Assembly (NCBI RefSeq): GCF_038502225.1
Contig: NC_091300.1
Location: forward strand, 49,703,463 to 49,767,462
Source of the DNA: Cherax quadricarinatus
Taxonomy: Eukaryota > Arthropoda > Malacostraca > Decapoda > Parastacidae
Direction: 5' to 3'
DNA: 64,000 nt
In this document: piece by piece, positions 13,131 to 23,900 of the stretch
How the letters are laid out: each line of letters opens with the position of its first letter
How positions within the stretch are numbered: position 1 is the first letter of the stretch
Made by a program: the position numbers and the translations under genes
Notes under the pieces: generated by a model
Told to the model about the DNA's origin: nothing
The model's input: only the letters and a program-made list of their open reading frames with translations
Database searches by the model: none

Positions 13131-13189
13131 CCCGAGGTTGGGGGACTGTTTTCCTCATCTTCTGTATTTCCCTACTGCCCCAAGTTATG

Positions 13190-13240
13190 TCTTAACTTTG
13201 TATTGTAAAGCCCCTGGGTGGCAAACGTCTACAAAAGATC
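13190..13240 (+). mobile_element. PLE-type end, family 3, degenerate
   Basis: TTGTAAAGCCCCTGGGTGGC then AAACGTCTAC resembles the family 3 ends at 16140-16180 and 17595-17635 with lost bases. Confidence 0.45.
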
Positions 13241-13254
13241 CCCGCAAAAAGCAA

Positions 13255-13640
13255 GCAAGTGGGTAAGATCCCAATGGGATGAGGGGAAGACGGACAGACG
13301 AAAATAAGTGGAAAGGGTGTTCTTGGTTGTGAAATAGAGCGGGCGCCCAGCAGCTAACATCGGGGACAGACTTGGGGAAAAAAAGGGAAAGAAAAGCAAG
13401 CTGTGTATGCCGTCTCGTAGGTGAGGTCTTTGAGTCTCGAGGTGGGTTTTCAGGTCCGGGAGGGGAGGCAGGAGGACCATGGGGGGCAGCAAACTTGGGG
13501 GGTTATTTTGTAGTTGAGGGCAGTTTTCAGGGAGCCATTTGCAAACTTCTTAAGCTGCTCCCGGGAGGTTATAGTTTTCTTGTTGGAAAAAGTAAACGAA
13601 ACGTGAACCAAGAACTTGGGAGTTGAAGTGAAGAGGTGAT
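13255..13640 (+). repeat. Dispersed repeat, copy 2, and homopolymer-rich sequence
   Basis: 13265-13345 repeats 11770-11850. The rest has many G and A runs and looks like a poorly determined copy of repeat sequence. No gene is called. Confidence 0.45.
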
Positions 13641-14720
13641 TCCCGGCATTTGACTTTTTTCAAAGGGGGGTTTTTAGAGTTGGCAGGCATGGGGCCGTTC
13701 GGGGGAGGTGTGAAAGTAAGGTTTTTCCCAAAAGGGTGTGCTGGGGTCGTGCTTCTGCTTCTCGGGGTTGTCAGGAAATTTTGTTCAATTGTTTCTCAGT
13801 GATTTGGCGAGGAGGGGGGAGTCTAGATATTTGGTCTGGCTGGTTTTTGGTGGTTGTTGAGAGGTGGCAGTGGTCACTGGGCGTGTTCAGGAGTGTTTTT
13901 GGGGCAGAGTTAGATTTGGGCCTGAAGTTAGCGATGTTTGGGATAATCTTGGGGAAGTCCTGTGATGTTGGCGAGTCAGGAAAGTTGAATGACGCATGTT
14001 GTTAAGACGGAATAGTTCGTTAATTGTAGTGTTGAATGTGCCTGGGTTTGCTGCATTTGCAAGGTGTGCATACATCATGCAGTACAACACCTTAGAGGAC
14101 AGCGTCGGGGAGTGCAGAAAGGAATTGCTGGATAGAGATGACTGCTGTGTGGCTTGTAAATTCTGGTGGTGTCCGATTTGAGTTTTGAAATGGCGGTATA
14201 TGTCGGCGATTTGGGACTATTCTAGGTTTCTTCTTTAATTTTTTCGACATTACTTCTTTTCGTAGTGGGCATTTAGCTTGCAGTTAAGACATGTTGGGTG
14301 GCATTGTGGTGGCAGGCTTTGAAGTTATGACCTTCTTTTCCACAGGTAGAACAGAACTTTTTGTCTTTAATGGGACAGTCCTTTGTTGAATGTTGATAAG
14401 AGTAACAGTTTCAACAGGAAGACATGGGCAAAACGTTCAGGTTCAATGGCGTGGATGCATGTGGTAATATGAGATAGCTAGTCCATTAGCGAGTGTTGTT
14501 TACATATCTATGTTTGAAAAAGGGGATTTTGATCATAGATGAGGCATTGGGAATTCGTGTGATGGTGTCTACAGAGGCCCAGGTGTTTTGGACTTCGATG
14601 AGGTCTTCGGTTCATCCGTTGGTATGGATGTGATTATCTTATCCAGTTGTTTAACAAAAACTGAACGTTTCGCCAGCAAGGAGGGGGACTTGATGAATAG
14701 TTCAGAAACCGACATGTTGA
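13641..14720 (-). pseudogene. Jockey-like ORF1 (Gag) with zinc knuckles
   Basis: A start at about 14718 gives MSVSELFIKSPSLLAKRS, then VFVKQLDKIITSIPTDEPK. Further on (about 14420-14290, minus) the frame reads CYSYQHSTKDCP, then FCSTCGKEGHNFKAC. The latter is an exact C-X2-C-X4-H-X4-C zinc knuckle, preceded by a decayed one. Such knuckles in ORF1 proteins bind element RNA. It lies upstream, in minus sense, of the Jockey-like RT at 12095-13130 and is likely the same element. A PLE end begins right at the Gag start codon. Frames break between 14000 and 13641. Confidence 0.65.
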
Positions 14721-15400
14721 TAAATTGACACAAGTAAACTTGGTATCTTTTTGAGGAAACGTTTCGCCCCAAGTGGGTTCATCAGTCATACAAAAGGGGA
14801 ATCTTGAAGGGAAAAGGAGGGGAATGAGGTATCAGTCCCTCAACCTGAGTCGATGTGGTCGTCCATCAATCTTGAATAGAATACGGCATACGGGAGAAGG
14901 GGCTTATAAACCGTTGGCAGGAGAGTGAAGCAGCAGAGGCAGTTAACACTTATTCCCGTGTTGAAGTAGGTCGTGCCCAAAAATTACCGGAAGAATTCCA
15001 AGTATTAAGATCCAAGAAGGTGCAGGCGACAGGTTTGTAGATGAAAGTTCGAGAACCCACATGTTGATAAAAAAGACAATGCAATTTGGTATTTTATTTA
15101 GGGAAAGTTTTTGCCCACGGGGGTTTATCCGTCCATACGGGGAATCTTTAAGAAAGGAGAATGAGGTAAACGTTCCCTTTCGATGTTAGTCCATCAATCT
15201 TTAATAATAGGCAAAGGGGAAAGGAGCAAAACCGTTGGAGGGGGGTGAAGCAGTCACTTCACGTTTTAAGTGGTCGCGCCCAACCCGGGCAACCCCCCAA
15301 CTGAAAAGTGTTACCTCCCCCACTTTCCCCTCGAAAAAACTCCTTCTCGCCTTTCCTTTAATTGTGGGCTGACCCCCATCAAGGGGGGAAAGAAACCCCC
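14721..15400 (-). mobile_element. PLE ends, family 4, two direct copies
   Basis: Copy one (14706-15052): minus strand terminus ATGTCGGTTTCTGAAC, GTGTC triplet, then CTGATGA, hairpin ACCCAC/GGGG, GAAACG read from 14800 to 14750. Copy two (15053 to about 15400) begins with the same ACATGTTGATAAA and a decayed core. The second copy has many altered homopolymers. Confidence 0.6.
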
Positions 15401-15960
15401 ATTTTTAAATTCTCCTTTTTATGGGCTAATGGCCACTGTGGCAAAAAATTTCTCAATAAAAATCCCAAGTTGCCCTTTTTTTTTATCAGGAGAACAGATA
15501 TGATGTTCGGGCCGTAATTTTTCATTGGTTCGTCCCAAATTTGTGCTTCTTGTCGCGGTGGGCGACTAAAGGGAATTGAGTGGTGGATGGGTGGAAATTT
15601 TAGATGAGGCAGGGCCTCATAGCCCAAAATGGTTTGTGGGAAACATTTATAACACCACCGGTTTGTTTTAACACGATGTCAAACATTGTCGAACAAAAGT
15701 TTCCCTCCCAACGGAATCGTAGGAGACTGATCTCCCAAAATACCCAGATTTGCACTTTTTAATTTCATCTTGTCGGTTTTTATACCATTCTTGCACAACC
15801 AATCAAACTCATCCCCTCCATCAATATTTGCTCAATCTCTCTTACAGCTGATTAAGGTTCTAGCCTCGATCATAATAAGCTTTGATAATTCTATTTACTC
15901 ACGTGAAAGTCCCACTCAAATGTAACCCTTCTCACTCTTGTATTTATCCAACCAAAATTT
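15401..15960. other. Unassigned, homopolymer-rich stretch
   Basis: Runs of C, G, A and T of 5 to 9 bases are frequent (for example 15478-15484 poly-T). No gene is recognisable. Its composition suggests either decayed repeat or low-quality sequence. Confidence 0.4.
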
Positions 15961-15969
15961 GAAATTACC

Positions 15970-16035
15970 AAGGTGGGAGAATTGGACCTGCCTCGCACAG
16001 GCCAGTAGGCTTGCTGTAGTGTTCCTTCTTTCTTT
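15970..16035 (+). repeat. CR1-like 3' tail
   Basis: GGACCTGCCTCGCACAGGCC, then AGTAGGCTTGCTGTAGTGTT, then CCTTCTTTCTTTT. This is the same tail as at 32990-33065. Confidence 0.75.
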
Positions 16036-16084
16036 TGTGTGGAGCATCAGTCATCTCTACAAAACTCCACCTGTTGTGCATTCC

Positions 16085-16250
16085 TTGAGGTGAGGGTGAA
16101 ATTGATGAAATTAAGACACATGTGCAACATCTGGGTATCTTTATTGTAGACGTTTCGCCATCCAGTGGCTTTATCAATACAAATTCCAGGACATAACTTG
16201 AAGACAGTAGGACTATGGTGAAATTGTTGAAATGGTGTTAAATACAAATA
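16085..16250 (-). mobile_element. PLE end, family 3
   Basis: Minus strand: TTGATAA, then AG, hairpin CCAC/GGATGG, GAAACGTC, AATAAAGATACCCAG, then a GTGTC triplet and TTAATTTC. It matches one arm of the palindrome at 17351-17672. Confidence 0.65.
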
Positions 16251-16254
16251 AGCA

Positions 16255-16460
16255 TGTGATAAATGGTTTGGAAACTGACACGCTTGAAGAATGTCACTTA
16301 TGCAACATATGGAATCTTTACTGAAGAAACGTATCGCCACACACAGTGGCTTCATCGTCAATACCAAAGCAGGAAGGCATAGGAGAGGAGTTTCAGGTAA
16401 TCAGTGCGCCTCAGAATGGAACGATGTGTTCAGTCCTCCCACAGAATTTCATGTGTAAAA
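16255..16460 (-). mobile_element. PLE end, family 1
   Basis: Minus strand: hairpin CCAC/GTGG, GAtACG, AGTAAAGATTCC, ATAAGTGAC and the terminus TGTCAGTTTCCAAACC (16265-16280). It aligns with the arms at 19683-20295. Confidence 0.7.
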
Positions 16461-16646
16461 AAATGGTGTTCTATGTCTTTCCTGCAAAATCCATCCATCA
16501 GCGGATTAATGTGACATCGAATTCATCCGCATCCCATGTACTGTAACAGATATCCACATTTGCATCACCATCCTAAATGTAAGACATCGAATACACATCC
16601 ATCCGCCATTCTAAATTTTCTACATCCATACATCTATATATGTATG

Positions 16647-17065
<419 letters not shown>

Positions 17066-17070
17066 CATAC

Positions 17071-17345
17071 ATAACCGATCTTCAGATTAGTTCCAGACTT
17101 TGGAACAGAACTTCTCCAGGCTGAAGGACTGACAACCTCAAATCTACGACTTCAAGGGTGATGGACTGATTACATCGTCTTCACATCTCTACTGCTCCCG
17201 CCTACTTTCTGCACTCGACTGAAGAAGCCTACTGTAGGCGAAACGTTTCAGAATAGAAAGGTTGTGTAGGTCTGACAGATTGAACATTAAAATGGTATAA
17301 AATACCGACAGATTGTCAGTGATTTTATACCATTTTAATGTTCAG
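17071..17345 (+). mobile_element. PLE end, family 2
   Basis: Plus copy of the 1798-2215 sequence. CTGAAGA, A, hairpin GCCTAC/GTAGGC (loop shortened), GAAACGTTTC lies at 17222-17250. From 17289 to 17337 two terminal motifs face each other (AAAATGGTATAAAATACCGA and ATTTTATACCATTTT), forming a hairpin. Confidence 0.7.
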
Positions 17346-17350
17346 AAAAG

Positions 17351-17672
17351 GTTGACAAGAATGATATACAATACCAACAAGATGGAATTAAGACTCATGT
17401 GCAACATCTGGGTATCTTTATTGTAGACGTTTCACCCAGTGGATTTATCAATACAAATTCCAGGACATAACTTGAAGATAGTAGAGACTATGTACAGAAG
17501 ATGAGGTAATCAGTCCCTCAACTTAGCAGTAGGTGAAAGAGCACCGTAGTCTGGAGAATCTCCAAGACTCGGTGCTATCTTCAAGTTATGTCCTGGGATT
17601 TGTATTGATAAAGCCACTGGATGGAAACGTCTACAATAAAGATACCCAGATATTGCACATGTGTCTTAATTC
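17351..17672. mobile_element. Palindromic PLE ends, family 3
   Basis: Arms at 17384-17480 (minus) and 17568-17672 (plus). Each contains TTGATAAA(G), hairpin, GAAACGTCTAC, AATAAAGATACCCAG and GTGTCTTAATTC, with the coding part missing. The centre has a further hairpin, AGCACCG ... CGGTGCT. It is inserted at the edge of the Jockey-like remnant. Confidence 0.7.
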
Positions 17673-18906
17673 AGAAAAATTGTGTTGGTTTGTGGGTCTG
17701 CGAATGTCTTCGTCGGGAGAGGTCCAGTAGTCGTGTCGTGCCTCAAGTTCGTCTATCTGTCTGTCACTGAGCGTCTTCCAGCACAGATTCAGCGCAGGGA
17801 TGTCTAATTGGGCATGGAGAGACTCGCTTTGGCGAAGTCTTCCCAACTGACATCAGCACTCAGCGCAGCGCCTTGTTCTGGACACGCTGCAGTTTAAGTA
17901 AGTTCTTTTAGCTGCAAGAGAGAGGCCAGAGGAAGAAAGTTATCAGAGGACGTTTAGGGATTTGTAGAGGTGTAGTTTGGTGCGTTGGGAGGCATGTTTC
18001 AGTTTGTAGAGCCCCAAAAGGGCCCTTACAGCTACATGTCTTGAGTGAATGTGTCCGTGTAAGCAAGAAGGTAGTCAAGATTAAAGCCAAAGGGCAGTGA
18101 CAGATTGTGTGATGGGGATGTAAGTGCGGGGGTCAGCTGTTCTGAGCTCGACAGGTAATAGGGATCAAAGCTTCCTGTAGTTAAAATATGTAATGCTGGA
18201 TTTAGCTGCATTGGTTTTGATCCTCCATTTTTTTTCCCAGATGGCTATCCTGTCGACCTCATTTTGTTTTGTGTGATTGTATCTATACTGTCATGTGTGA
18301 TAAGTTGTGTAATGTCGTCTGCATAGGCTAGTGTGATGGAGTTTTGGTATACAGGTGTTGGAATGTCGTTAGTGTATAAAATGCAGAGGGTAGGGGAGAG
18401 GACAGATCCCTGGGGTACTCCAGCATTTAGTGTGAAGTAGTCAGAGTAACAGCCTTGGAATTTTATTCTCGATGGTAGGCCGTCTAGAAAGTTGCAGAGG
18501 AGTTTACGAGTAGTGAGAGGCAGGTTAAAGTTAGTGCAGAGTTTGTGCCAGGCCCTTCGTGCCAGTGTCAAAAGCTTTTCAACGTCTTTTGCAACCAGGG
18601 CTGTCCTGTTTCTTTGTTTATGTGGATGTGGATGTAGTTGAGGAATGATGTTAATGGTATCCTGTGTGGATCTGTGTGTTCTGAAGCCAAACTGCCATCA
18701 GAAAGTAGAGAGTTGTGTTCCAGGTATCTGCGAAGGCGATGGTTGATGAGTTTTTCAAAGAGTTTTCCTAAAGTTTCGAGGAGGCTGATGGGCGATAGTT
18801 CCTAGGATCAAGTGGTCTTTTTGGGTTTAGGAAGGAGGATAGCAGTGCAGCTTTGAAGAGGGAAGGAAGTATCCAGAGGCAAGGAGGCATTGAGGAGGTT
18901 TGTGTG
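17673..18906 (-). pseudogene. Jockey-like reverse transcriptase, decayed
   Basis: Minus strand. 18905-18780 reads LLNASLASGYFLPSS, then a frame-broken NYRPxSLL region. 18571-18245 reads RAWHKLCTNFNLPLTTRKLL, then AGVPQGSVLSPTLCILYTND, then LAYADDITQL. This gives RT motifs A-C with YADD intact. Later, 17846-17631 gives LNLCWKTLSDRQIDELEARH. The RT copies element RNA at the nicked target. It is interrupted upstream by the PLE cluster 18915-19523, and the upstream coding resumes at 19532-19680. Frameshifts make it non-functional. Confidence 0.85.
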
Positions 18907-18914
18907 AGTAATGA

Positions 18915-19523
18915 ATCAAATGATACAATACGACAGGTTGTAGGTAAGACATAGGCAACAGTTGGCCTATGTGTCTCCTACCAACCTGTCGGTATTGCAT
19001 ACCATTTTGATGTTCATCTTGATAAATGACACATGTGCAACTCTTGGGTATCTTTATCATAAAGATATCCCAAGGTTCAATGTGTCTAATTTATCAACAT
19101 GTCGTTCTCTGAACCATTCATCTACAGATGTTCATCTTGTCAGACACTGCAACATATGGCCTCTTGATACAGAAACGCCTTAGACAACCCTTTCAAGTGA
19201 GAACAGTTAGATCTGAGAGGACCTGACCTCTCAGTGGCTGCATTCTCACTACTACTACTCTGCACCCTCCTTCCGACAGTATTTAAGTCTCGCACTGTCG
19301 CTTGATCTTCAGATAGTTCCTGACTATGGAACTGAACTTCTCCAGGCCGAGGGACTGACAACCCAATTCTGCGACTTCAGGGTGATGGACTGATTACATC
19401 GTCTTCACATCTCTACTGTTCCTGCCTACTTTCTGTATTCGACTGAAGAAGCCTACTGTGTAGGCGAAACGCTTCGGAATAAAGTGCCTAACTGTTGCCT
19501 ATGTGTCTTACCTACCAGTAGGC
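18915..19523. mobile_element. PLE-end cluster inserted in the Jockey-like element
   Basis: In order: an inverted pair of family 2 tips meeting at about 18962 (18916-19010), an inverted pair of family 3 tips meeting at about 19062 (19019-19105), and a longer plus-strand family 2 end (19130-19520). The last has CTGAAGA, A, GCCTAC/GTAGGC, GAAACGC, then ATGTGTCTTACC. The host sequence AGTAATGA is present on both sides (18907-18914 and 19524-19531), consistent with a target-site duplication for the whole block. Confidence 0.7.
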
Positions 19524-19531
19524 AGTAATGA

Positions 19532-19680
19532 TAGAGTCAGGGAAGGTGTTTTAGGATAATATGGTTTAGGCCAGAGGCACCAGGAGCCTTGGGAGGAAGG
19601 TGTCTGAGGAGAGTTTTAATGTCTGTGTTGGTGAAAGAGTGTCGAGTTCTTTGGGAGGTGAGAGTCTAGATATATGTGGA
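19532..19680 (-). pseudogene. Jockey-like element, segment upstream of the RT
   Basis: Minus strand: SRLSPPKELDTLSPTQTL, KLSSDTFLPRLLVPLA, then TILS. This is the region before the RT fingers and continues the frame of 18906 when the PLE cluster is removed. Confidence 0.7.
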
Positions 19681-19765
19681 AGAATTGAGACACTTATGCA
19701 ACACATGGGAATCTTTATTGAAGAAACGTTTCGCCACACAGTGGCTTCATCAGTCCAATACAAAG
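19680..19765 (-). ncRNA. Candidate hammerhead-like ribozyme motif in a PLE end
   Basis: On the minus strand: CTGATGA (19753-19747), one extra A, hairpin GCCAC/GTGGC with a TGT loop, GAAA (19732-19729), and a GTC triplet at 19691-19689. A stem can be drawn between ACGTTT after the core and AAGTGT before the C of the triplet, with two G-U pairs. A weak stem I with one bulged G pairs the bases before CTGATGA with those after GTC. The extra A between CTGATGA and stem II departs from the classic core, so cleavage is uncertain. Hammerhead motifs are known from Penelope-like elements. Confidence 0.45.
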
Positions 19766-20295
19766 TAGAAGTGGGTAAGGAGAGTAGAAGTTTGAGGTAA
19801 TCAGTCCTCAACCTGGATTCGATGTGTTCAGTCCATCACTCTTGTAGGAAGTGCAGCATGGGCCAGAGAGGTGGCTTATATACGGTGAGATGACGTGAAG
19901 CAGGAGGAGGCGGATCACAGTGGGACCTGCCACTGAGTGTAGAGGTCGTCGTCCAAAGGACGACACTGCAACATCATGGGATCTTGGTACAAAGACTTCA
20001 ACGCTTCCCAACCTTTGGACGACGACCTACTTACACTAGTGGCAGTCCACAGGATCCCACCTCCTCCTGCTTCACGTCATCTCACCGTATAAGCCACCTT
20101 TCTGGCCTATGCTGCACTTCCTACAAGAGTGAAGGACTGAACACATCGAATCCAGGTTGAGGACTGATTACCTCAAACTTCTACTCTCCTTACCCACTTC
20201 TACTTTGTATTGGACTGATGAAGCACTGTGTGGCGAAACGTTTCTTCAGTAAAGATTCCTATATGTTGCATAAGTGACTCAATTCTTCAGCTGTC
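19683..20295. mobile_element. Palindromic PLE ends, family 1
   Basis: The minus arm 19683-19965 and the plus arm 20010-20290 are inverted copies with scattered substitutions. They are joined by about 45 bp that includes GACGACACTGCAACATC and an inverted GGTCGTCGTCCAAAGGAC / CCTTTGGACGACGACC. Each arm ends with a hammerhead-like block and the terminus near CTGTCAGTTTCCAAACC (plus, 20290-20306). No RT or GIY-YIG coding remains. Confidence 0.75.
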
Positions 20296-20302
20296 AGTTT
20301 CC

Positions 20303-22428
20303 AAACCAGTAGTGGCGGTGGTAGTGGCGGTGGTAGTGGTAGTGATGTTGTTGTGGTGGCGGTGGTGCTAGTGATGTTGTTGGTGGTGGCGGTGGTGGTA
20401 GTGATGTTGGTGGTGGTGTAGTGATGTTGTGGTGGTGGTGGTGGTGGTAGTGATGTTGGTGGTGGTGGCGGTGGTGGTGGTGTGGTAGTGGTGGTGGTAG
20501 TGGTGGTGGTGGTGGTGGTGGAGTGATGTTGGTGGTGGTGGTGAGTGGTGGGTGGTGGTGGTGGTCAGTGATGTTGGTTGGTGGTAGTGGTGTGGTGGTG
20601 GTGGTGGTGCAGTGGTGTTAGTGGTGGTGGTGGTGATGTGGTGGTGGTGGTAGTGGCGGTGGTAGTGGTGGTGGAGTGGCGGTGGTGGTGGTGAGTGGTA
20701 GTGGCGGTGGTAGTGGTGGTGGTAGTGGCGGTGGTGGTGGTGGTGGTGGCGGTGGTAGTGGTGGTGGGTGGCGGTGGTGGTGGTGGTGGTAGTGGCGGTG
20801 GTGGTGGTAGTGGTAGTGGTGACGGTGGTGATGGTTGTGGTGGTGGTGACTGTGGTGGTGGTAGTGGTAGTTTTGGCAGTGGTGGTGGTAGTGGCGGTGG
20901 TGAGTGGTGGCGGTGGTAGTGGCGGTGGTGGTGGTAGTGATGTTGGAGGTGGTGGTAGCAGTGGTGTTAGTGGTGGTGGTGGTGGTAGTGATGGTGATGG
21001 TGGTAGTGGTGGTAGTGATACTGGTGGTTGTGGTAGTGATGGTGGTAGTGGTGGTAGTGATGGTGGTGGTGGTGGTAGTGATGGTGGTAGTGGTGGTGGT
21101 AGTGGTGGTGGTAGTGGTGGTGGTAGTGGCGGTGGTAGTGGCGGTGGTAGTGGCGGTGGTAGTGGTAGTGAAGTTGTTGGTTGTGGCGGTGGTGGTAGTG
21201 ATGTTGTTGGTGGTGGCGGTGGTGGTAGTGATGTTGGTGGTGGTGGTGAGTGATGTTGGTGGTGGTGGTGGTGGTGGTAGTGATGTTGGTGGTTGAGTGG
21301 TGGTGGTGGTGGTGTGTGGTGGTGGTGGTGGCTGGTAGTGGTGGTGGTAGTGGTGGTGGTAGTGGTGGTGGTGGGTGAGTGATGTGTGGTGGTGGTGGTG
21401 GTAGTGATGTTGGTGGTGGTGGTAGTGGTGGTGTGGTGGTGGCAGTGGTGTTAGTGGTGGTGGTGGTGATGGTGGTGGTGGTGGTAGTGATGGGTGGTGG
21501 TGGTGGTGGTGGTGGTGGTGGTGGTGGTGGTGGTGGTGGTGTGTAGGTGGTGGTGGTGGTGGTAGTGGTGGTGGTGGGGGGTGGTGGTGGTGGTGGTGAT
21601 GGTGGTGCTGGTAGTGATGGTGGTGGTAGTGGTGGTAGTGGTGGTGAGTGGTGGTGGTGGTAGTGGTGGTAGTGGTGTTAGTGGGGTGGTGGTGGTGGTG
21701 GTGGTGGTGGTGGTGATGGTGTGGTGGTGGTGGTGGTGGTGGTGGTAGTGGTGGTGTGGTGGTGGTGGTGGTGGTGGTGGTGGTGGTGGTAGTGGTGGTG
21801 GTGGTAGTGGTGGGTGGTGAGTGGTGGTGGTGGTAGTGGTGGTGGTGGTGGTGAGTGGTGGTGGTGGTGTGGTGGTGAGTGTGTGGTGTGGTGGTGGTAG
21901 TGGTGTTAGTGGTGGTGGTGATGGTAGTGGTGGTAGTGGTGGTGGTGGTAGTGATGGTGGTGGTGGGAGTGGCGGTGGTGGTGGTAGTGATGGTGGTGGT
22001 GGTGGTAGTGATCGGTGGTGGTGGTGGTAGCATGGTGATATTAGTGGTGATGGTGGTGGTGGTGATGGTGGTAGCAGTGGTGTTAGTGGTGATGGTGGTG
22101 GTGGTGATGGTGGTGAGTGGTGATGGTGGTGTGGTGTAGTGGTGGTGATGGTGGTGGTGATGGTGTTTAGTGGTGGTGTAGTGGTGTTGGTGGTGGTGTG
22201 GTGTTGGTGGTGGTGGTGGTGGTGCTGGTGGGGGTTGTGGTGTTTGTGTTGGTGATGGTGGTGGTGATGATAGTGGTGGTGGTGATGGTGGGCGTACTGG
22301 TGTTAGTGGTAGTGATGATGGTGGTAGTGGTGTTAGTGGTGGTGATGGTGGTGGTAGTGGTGTTAGTGGTGGTGATGGTGGTGGTGGTGGTAATGGTGTT
22401 GGTGGTGGGGTGGTAGTCATGTTGGTGG
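20303..22428. repeat. (TGG)n-type minisatellite
   Basis: About 2.1 kb of GGT units mixed with AGT, GAT, GTT and GCG variants, G-rich on the plus strand. Reading frames of hundreds of codons (Val/Gly/Ser on plus; Thr/His/Pro on minus, the longest 626 codons) are repeat translation. It replaces the end of a gypsy RNase H frame at its right edge. Confidence 0.97.
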
Positions 22429-22432
22429 TGTT

Positions 22433-23490
22433 GTGATTTTTCATATGTTGAATATAAATTAGCGGGTTGTGGTCTTTTACAGTGCCACCTGCGAACAAAC
22501 ATCAAAGTTTTCCCAAGGCAAGTCCCAAAGGCGAGGGCTTCTTTTAAATGTAGAGTAGGTCCCTCTGGTGCGGCTGGTCTGGCCGAATAGTAAGCCACGG
22601 GCCCGCAACCCATCGTCCCCAGGTTGCAGAAGTACTGCCCCACCCAGGTAAAAGGTTTAGAAAAATCGGGAGACAGGGGGGCAGGAGCAGTAAAAAGCGT
22701 TAGTTTGGCTTTATAGTAAGCGTTTGACATTCTAATGTCCATTAAAGGGACTTTGGGACTGGTAAGTGAGGTTAGAGGAGCTACAATACTGAAATTTTCA
22801 AAATTTCTATAGAATCCTACCATTCTCGGGAAAACCCGTTGGAAAGATTTCCTATCATGAACTGGATAAATTTTGTGGCAAATTTTAGCAAATTTAGCAC
22901 TTTACTACCCACTTCATGGCCCAAAAAATTTAAAAGTAGTGGCCAAAAGAAGATTAGATAAATTAGCAATTAAGTGGAAACCTGGGAAAGGGCTCAAAGA
23001 GAGCCTTAAGCCAAAACATGTGCTGGTCCCAAGCATCCGACACAAGAACAATGTAATCTAGATAAGCTGCCGCGCTTGTCCTTTAATAACCTGATGGATA
23101 AGTTTCTGGAATGAAAAAGCGAGTTTTTTCCCTTCCGAAAGGGGTAACTATTTATAATGACCTCCTGGAATTACGAAAGGGAGAATTTCCTCCTTATCCG
23201 TCAAAGGCAAACCCGATAGTAACCTTTAGGGAAAACTAACTTGGACACAATGAGCCTTAACCACAAAGTCGTTACTTCATCCAGACGTGACAGAGGTAAG
23301 CATCTGCAATTGTGACCTCGTTCACCTTACCGTAGTCTACATATTCGAAAACTTCCATCAGCTTTTTTTAAAGAAGATGCGGTGAAGCCCATGGACTAGA
23401 TGACTCCTCCACTAACCCATGCTCTAACAGAAATTCTACCTCCTGCTGAAGTAGCTTCTGTTTTTCAGGATTGTCTCTAGGGGAAGAGTT
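22433..23490 (-). pseudogene. Ty3/gypsy-type RT and RNase H remnant
   Basis: Minus strand. 23490-23368 has NPEKQKLLQQEVEFLLEHGL then VEESSSPWASP (RT N-terminal part). After broken sequence, 22823-22500 has MVGFYRNFENFSIVAPLTSL and LSPDFSKPFTW (start of RNase H). 22498-22433 has DHNPLIYIQHMKNHNT (RNase H catalytic region) and then runs into the minisatellite. It is the same family as 40830-42460 on the plus strand. The remainder upstream is cut by a hAT-like insertion. Confidence 0.85.
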
Positions 23491-23504
23491 TAATAGGTTT
23501 AGAG

Positions 23505-23900
23505 CAGGGTTTCCCAGGGGTGCTCGCACCCAGGGTGCAGACATCATTCCCGGGGTGCGAGAATCGTCCCTCTTAATAACAGGAAATTGATTCATCTATT
23601 ACTTATTAATATTCAATAATCATAGTAAAATTCATTATCTTTATTTTCATCTCTTTATTCAGATTATCATCAAACCCTTCACTATGTCGAAGAAAAGGAA
23701 ATGGAATGATGACTACGTTCATTTGGTTTACTTGCAACGGAAAGACTGAGGATCTGCAAGCCTCAGCGCATAACTTGGAATTGTTTTCTCCCAAAGCTAA
23801 TTTGAAGCCATCTAAGCTGCTAACACTTCAACAACCCAAAATGGTGGGGGCCAAGGGGGCCGATTTTATTTGTTCAAGCAAAAAGGGCCCTGTTGATTCT
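23505..23900 (+). pseudogene. hAT-type transposon 5' end with BED-like coding start
   Basis: Begins CAGGGTTTCCCAGGGGTGC, typical of hAT ends. ATG at 23683 gives MSKKRKWNDDYVHLV, then a frame change into KTEDLQASAHNLELFSPKAN and LKPSKLLTLQQ. That layout (RKWNDDY, then a degraded Cys-pair region, then LKPSKL) resembles the N-terminal part of ZBED5-type domesticated or autonomous hAT transposases. The zinc-binding cysteines are not clear. The rest is lost in the assembly gap. Confidence 0.6.

Noticed and set aside
20618..22498. A 626-codon Thr/His/Pro frame on the minus strand and Val/Gly frames on the plus strand
   Set aside because: They lie within the TGG minisatellite. Only the first residues (DHNPLIYIQHMKNHNT) come from a gypsy RNase H.
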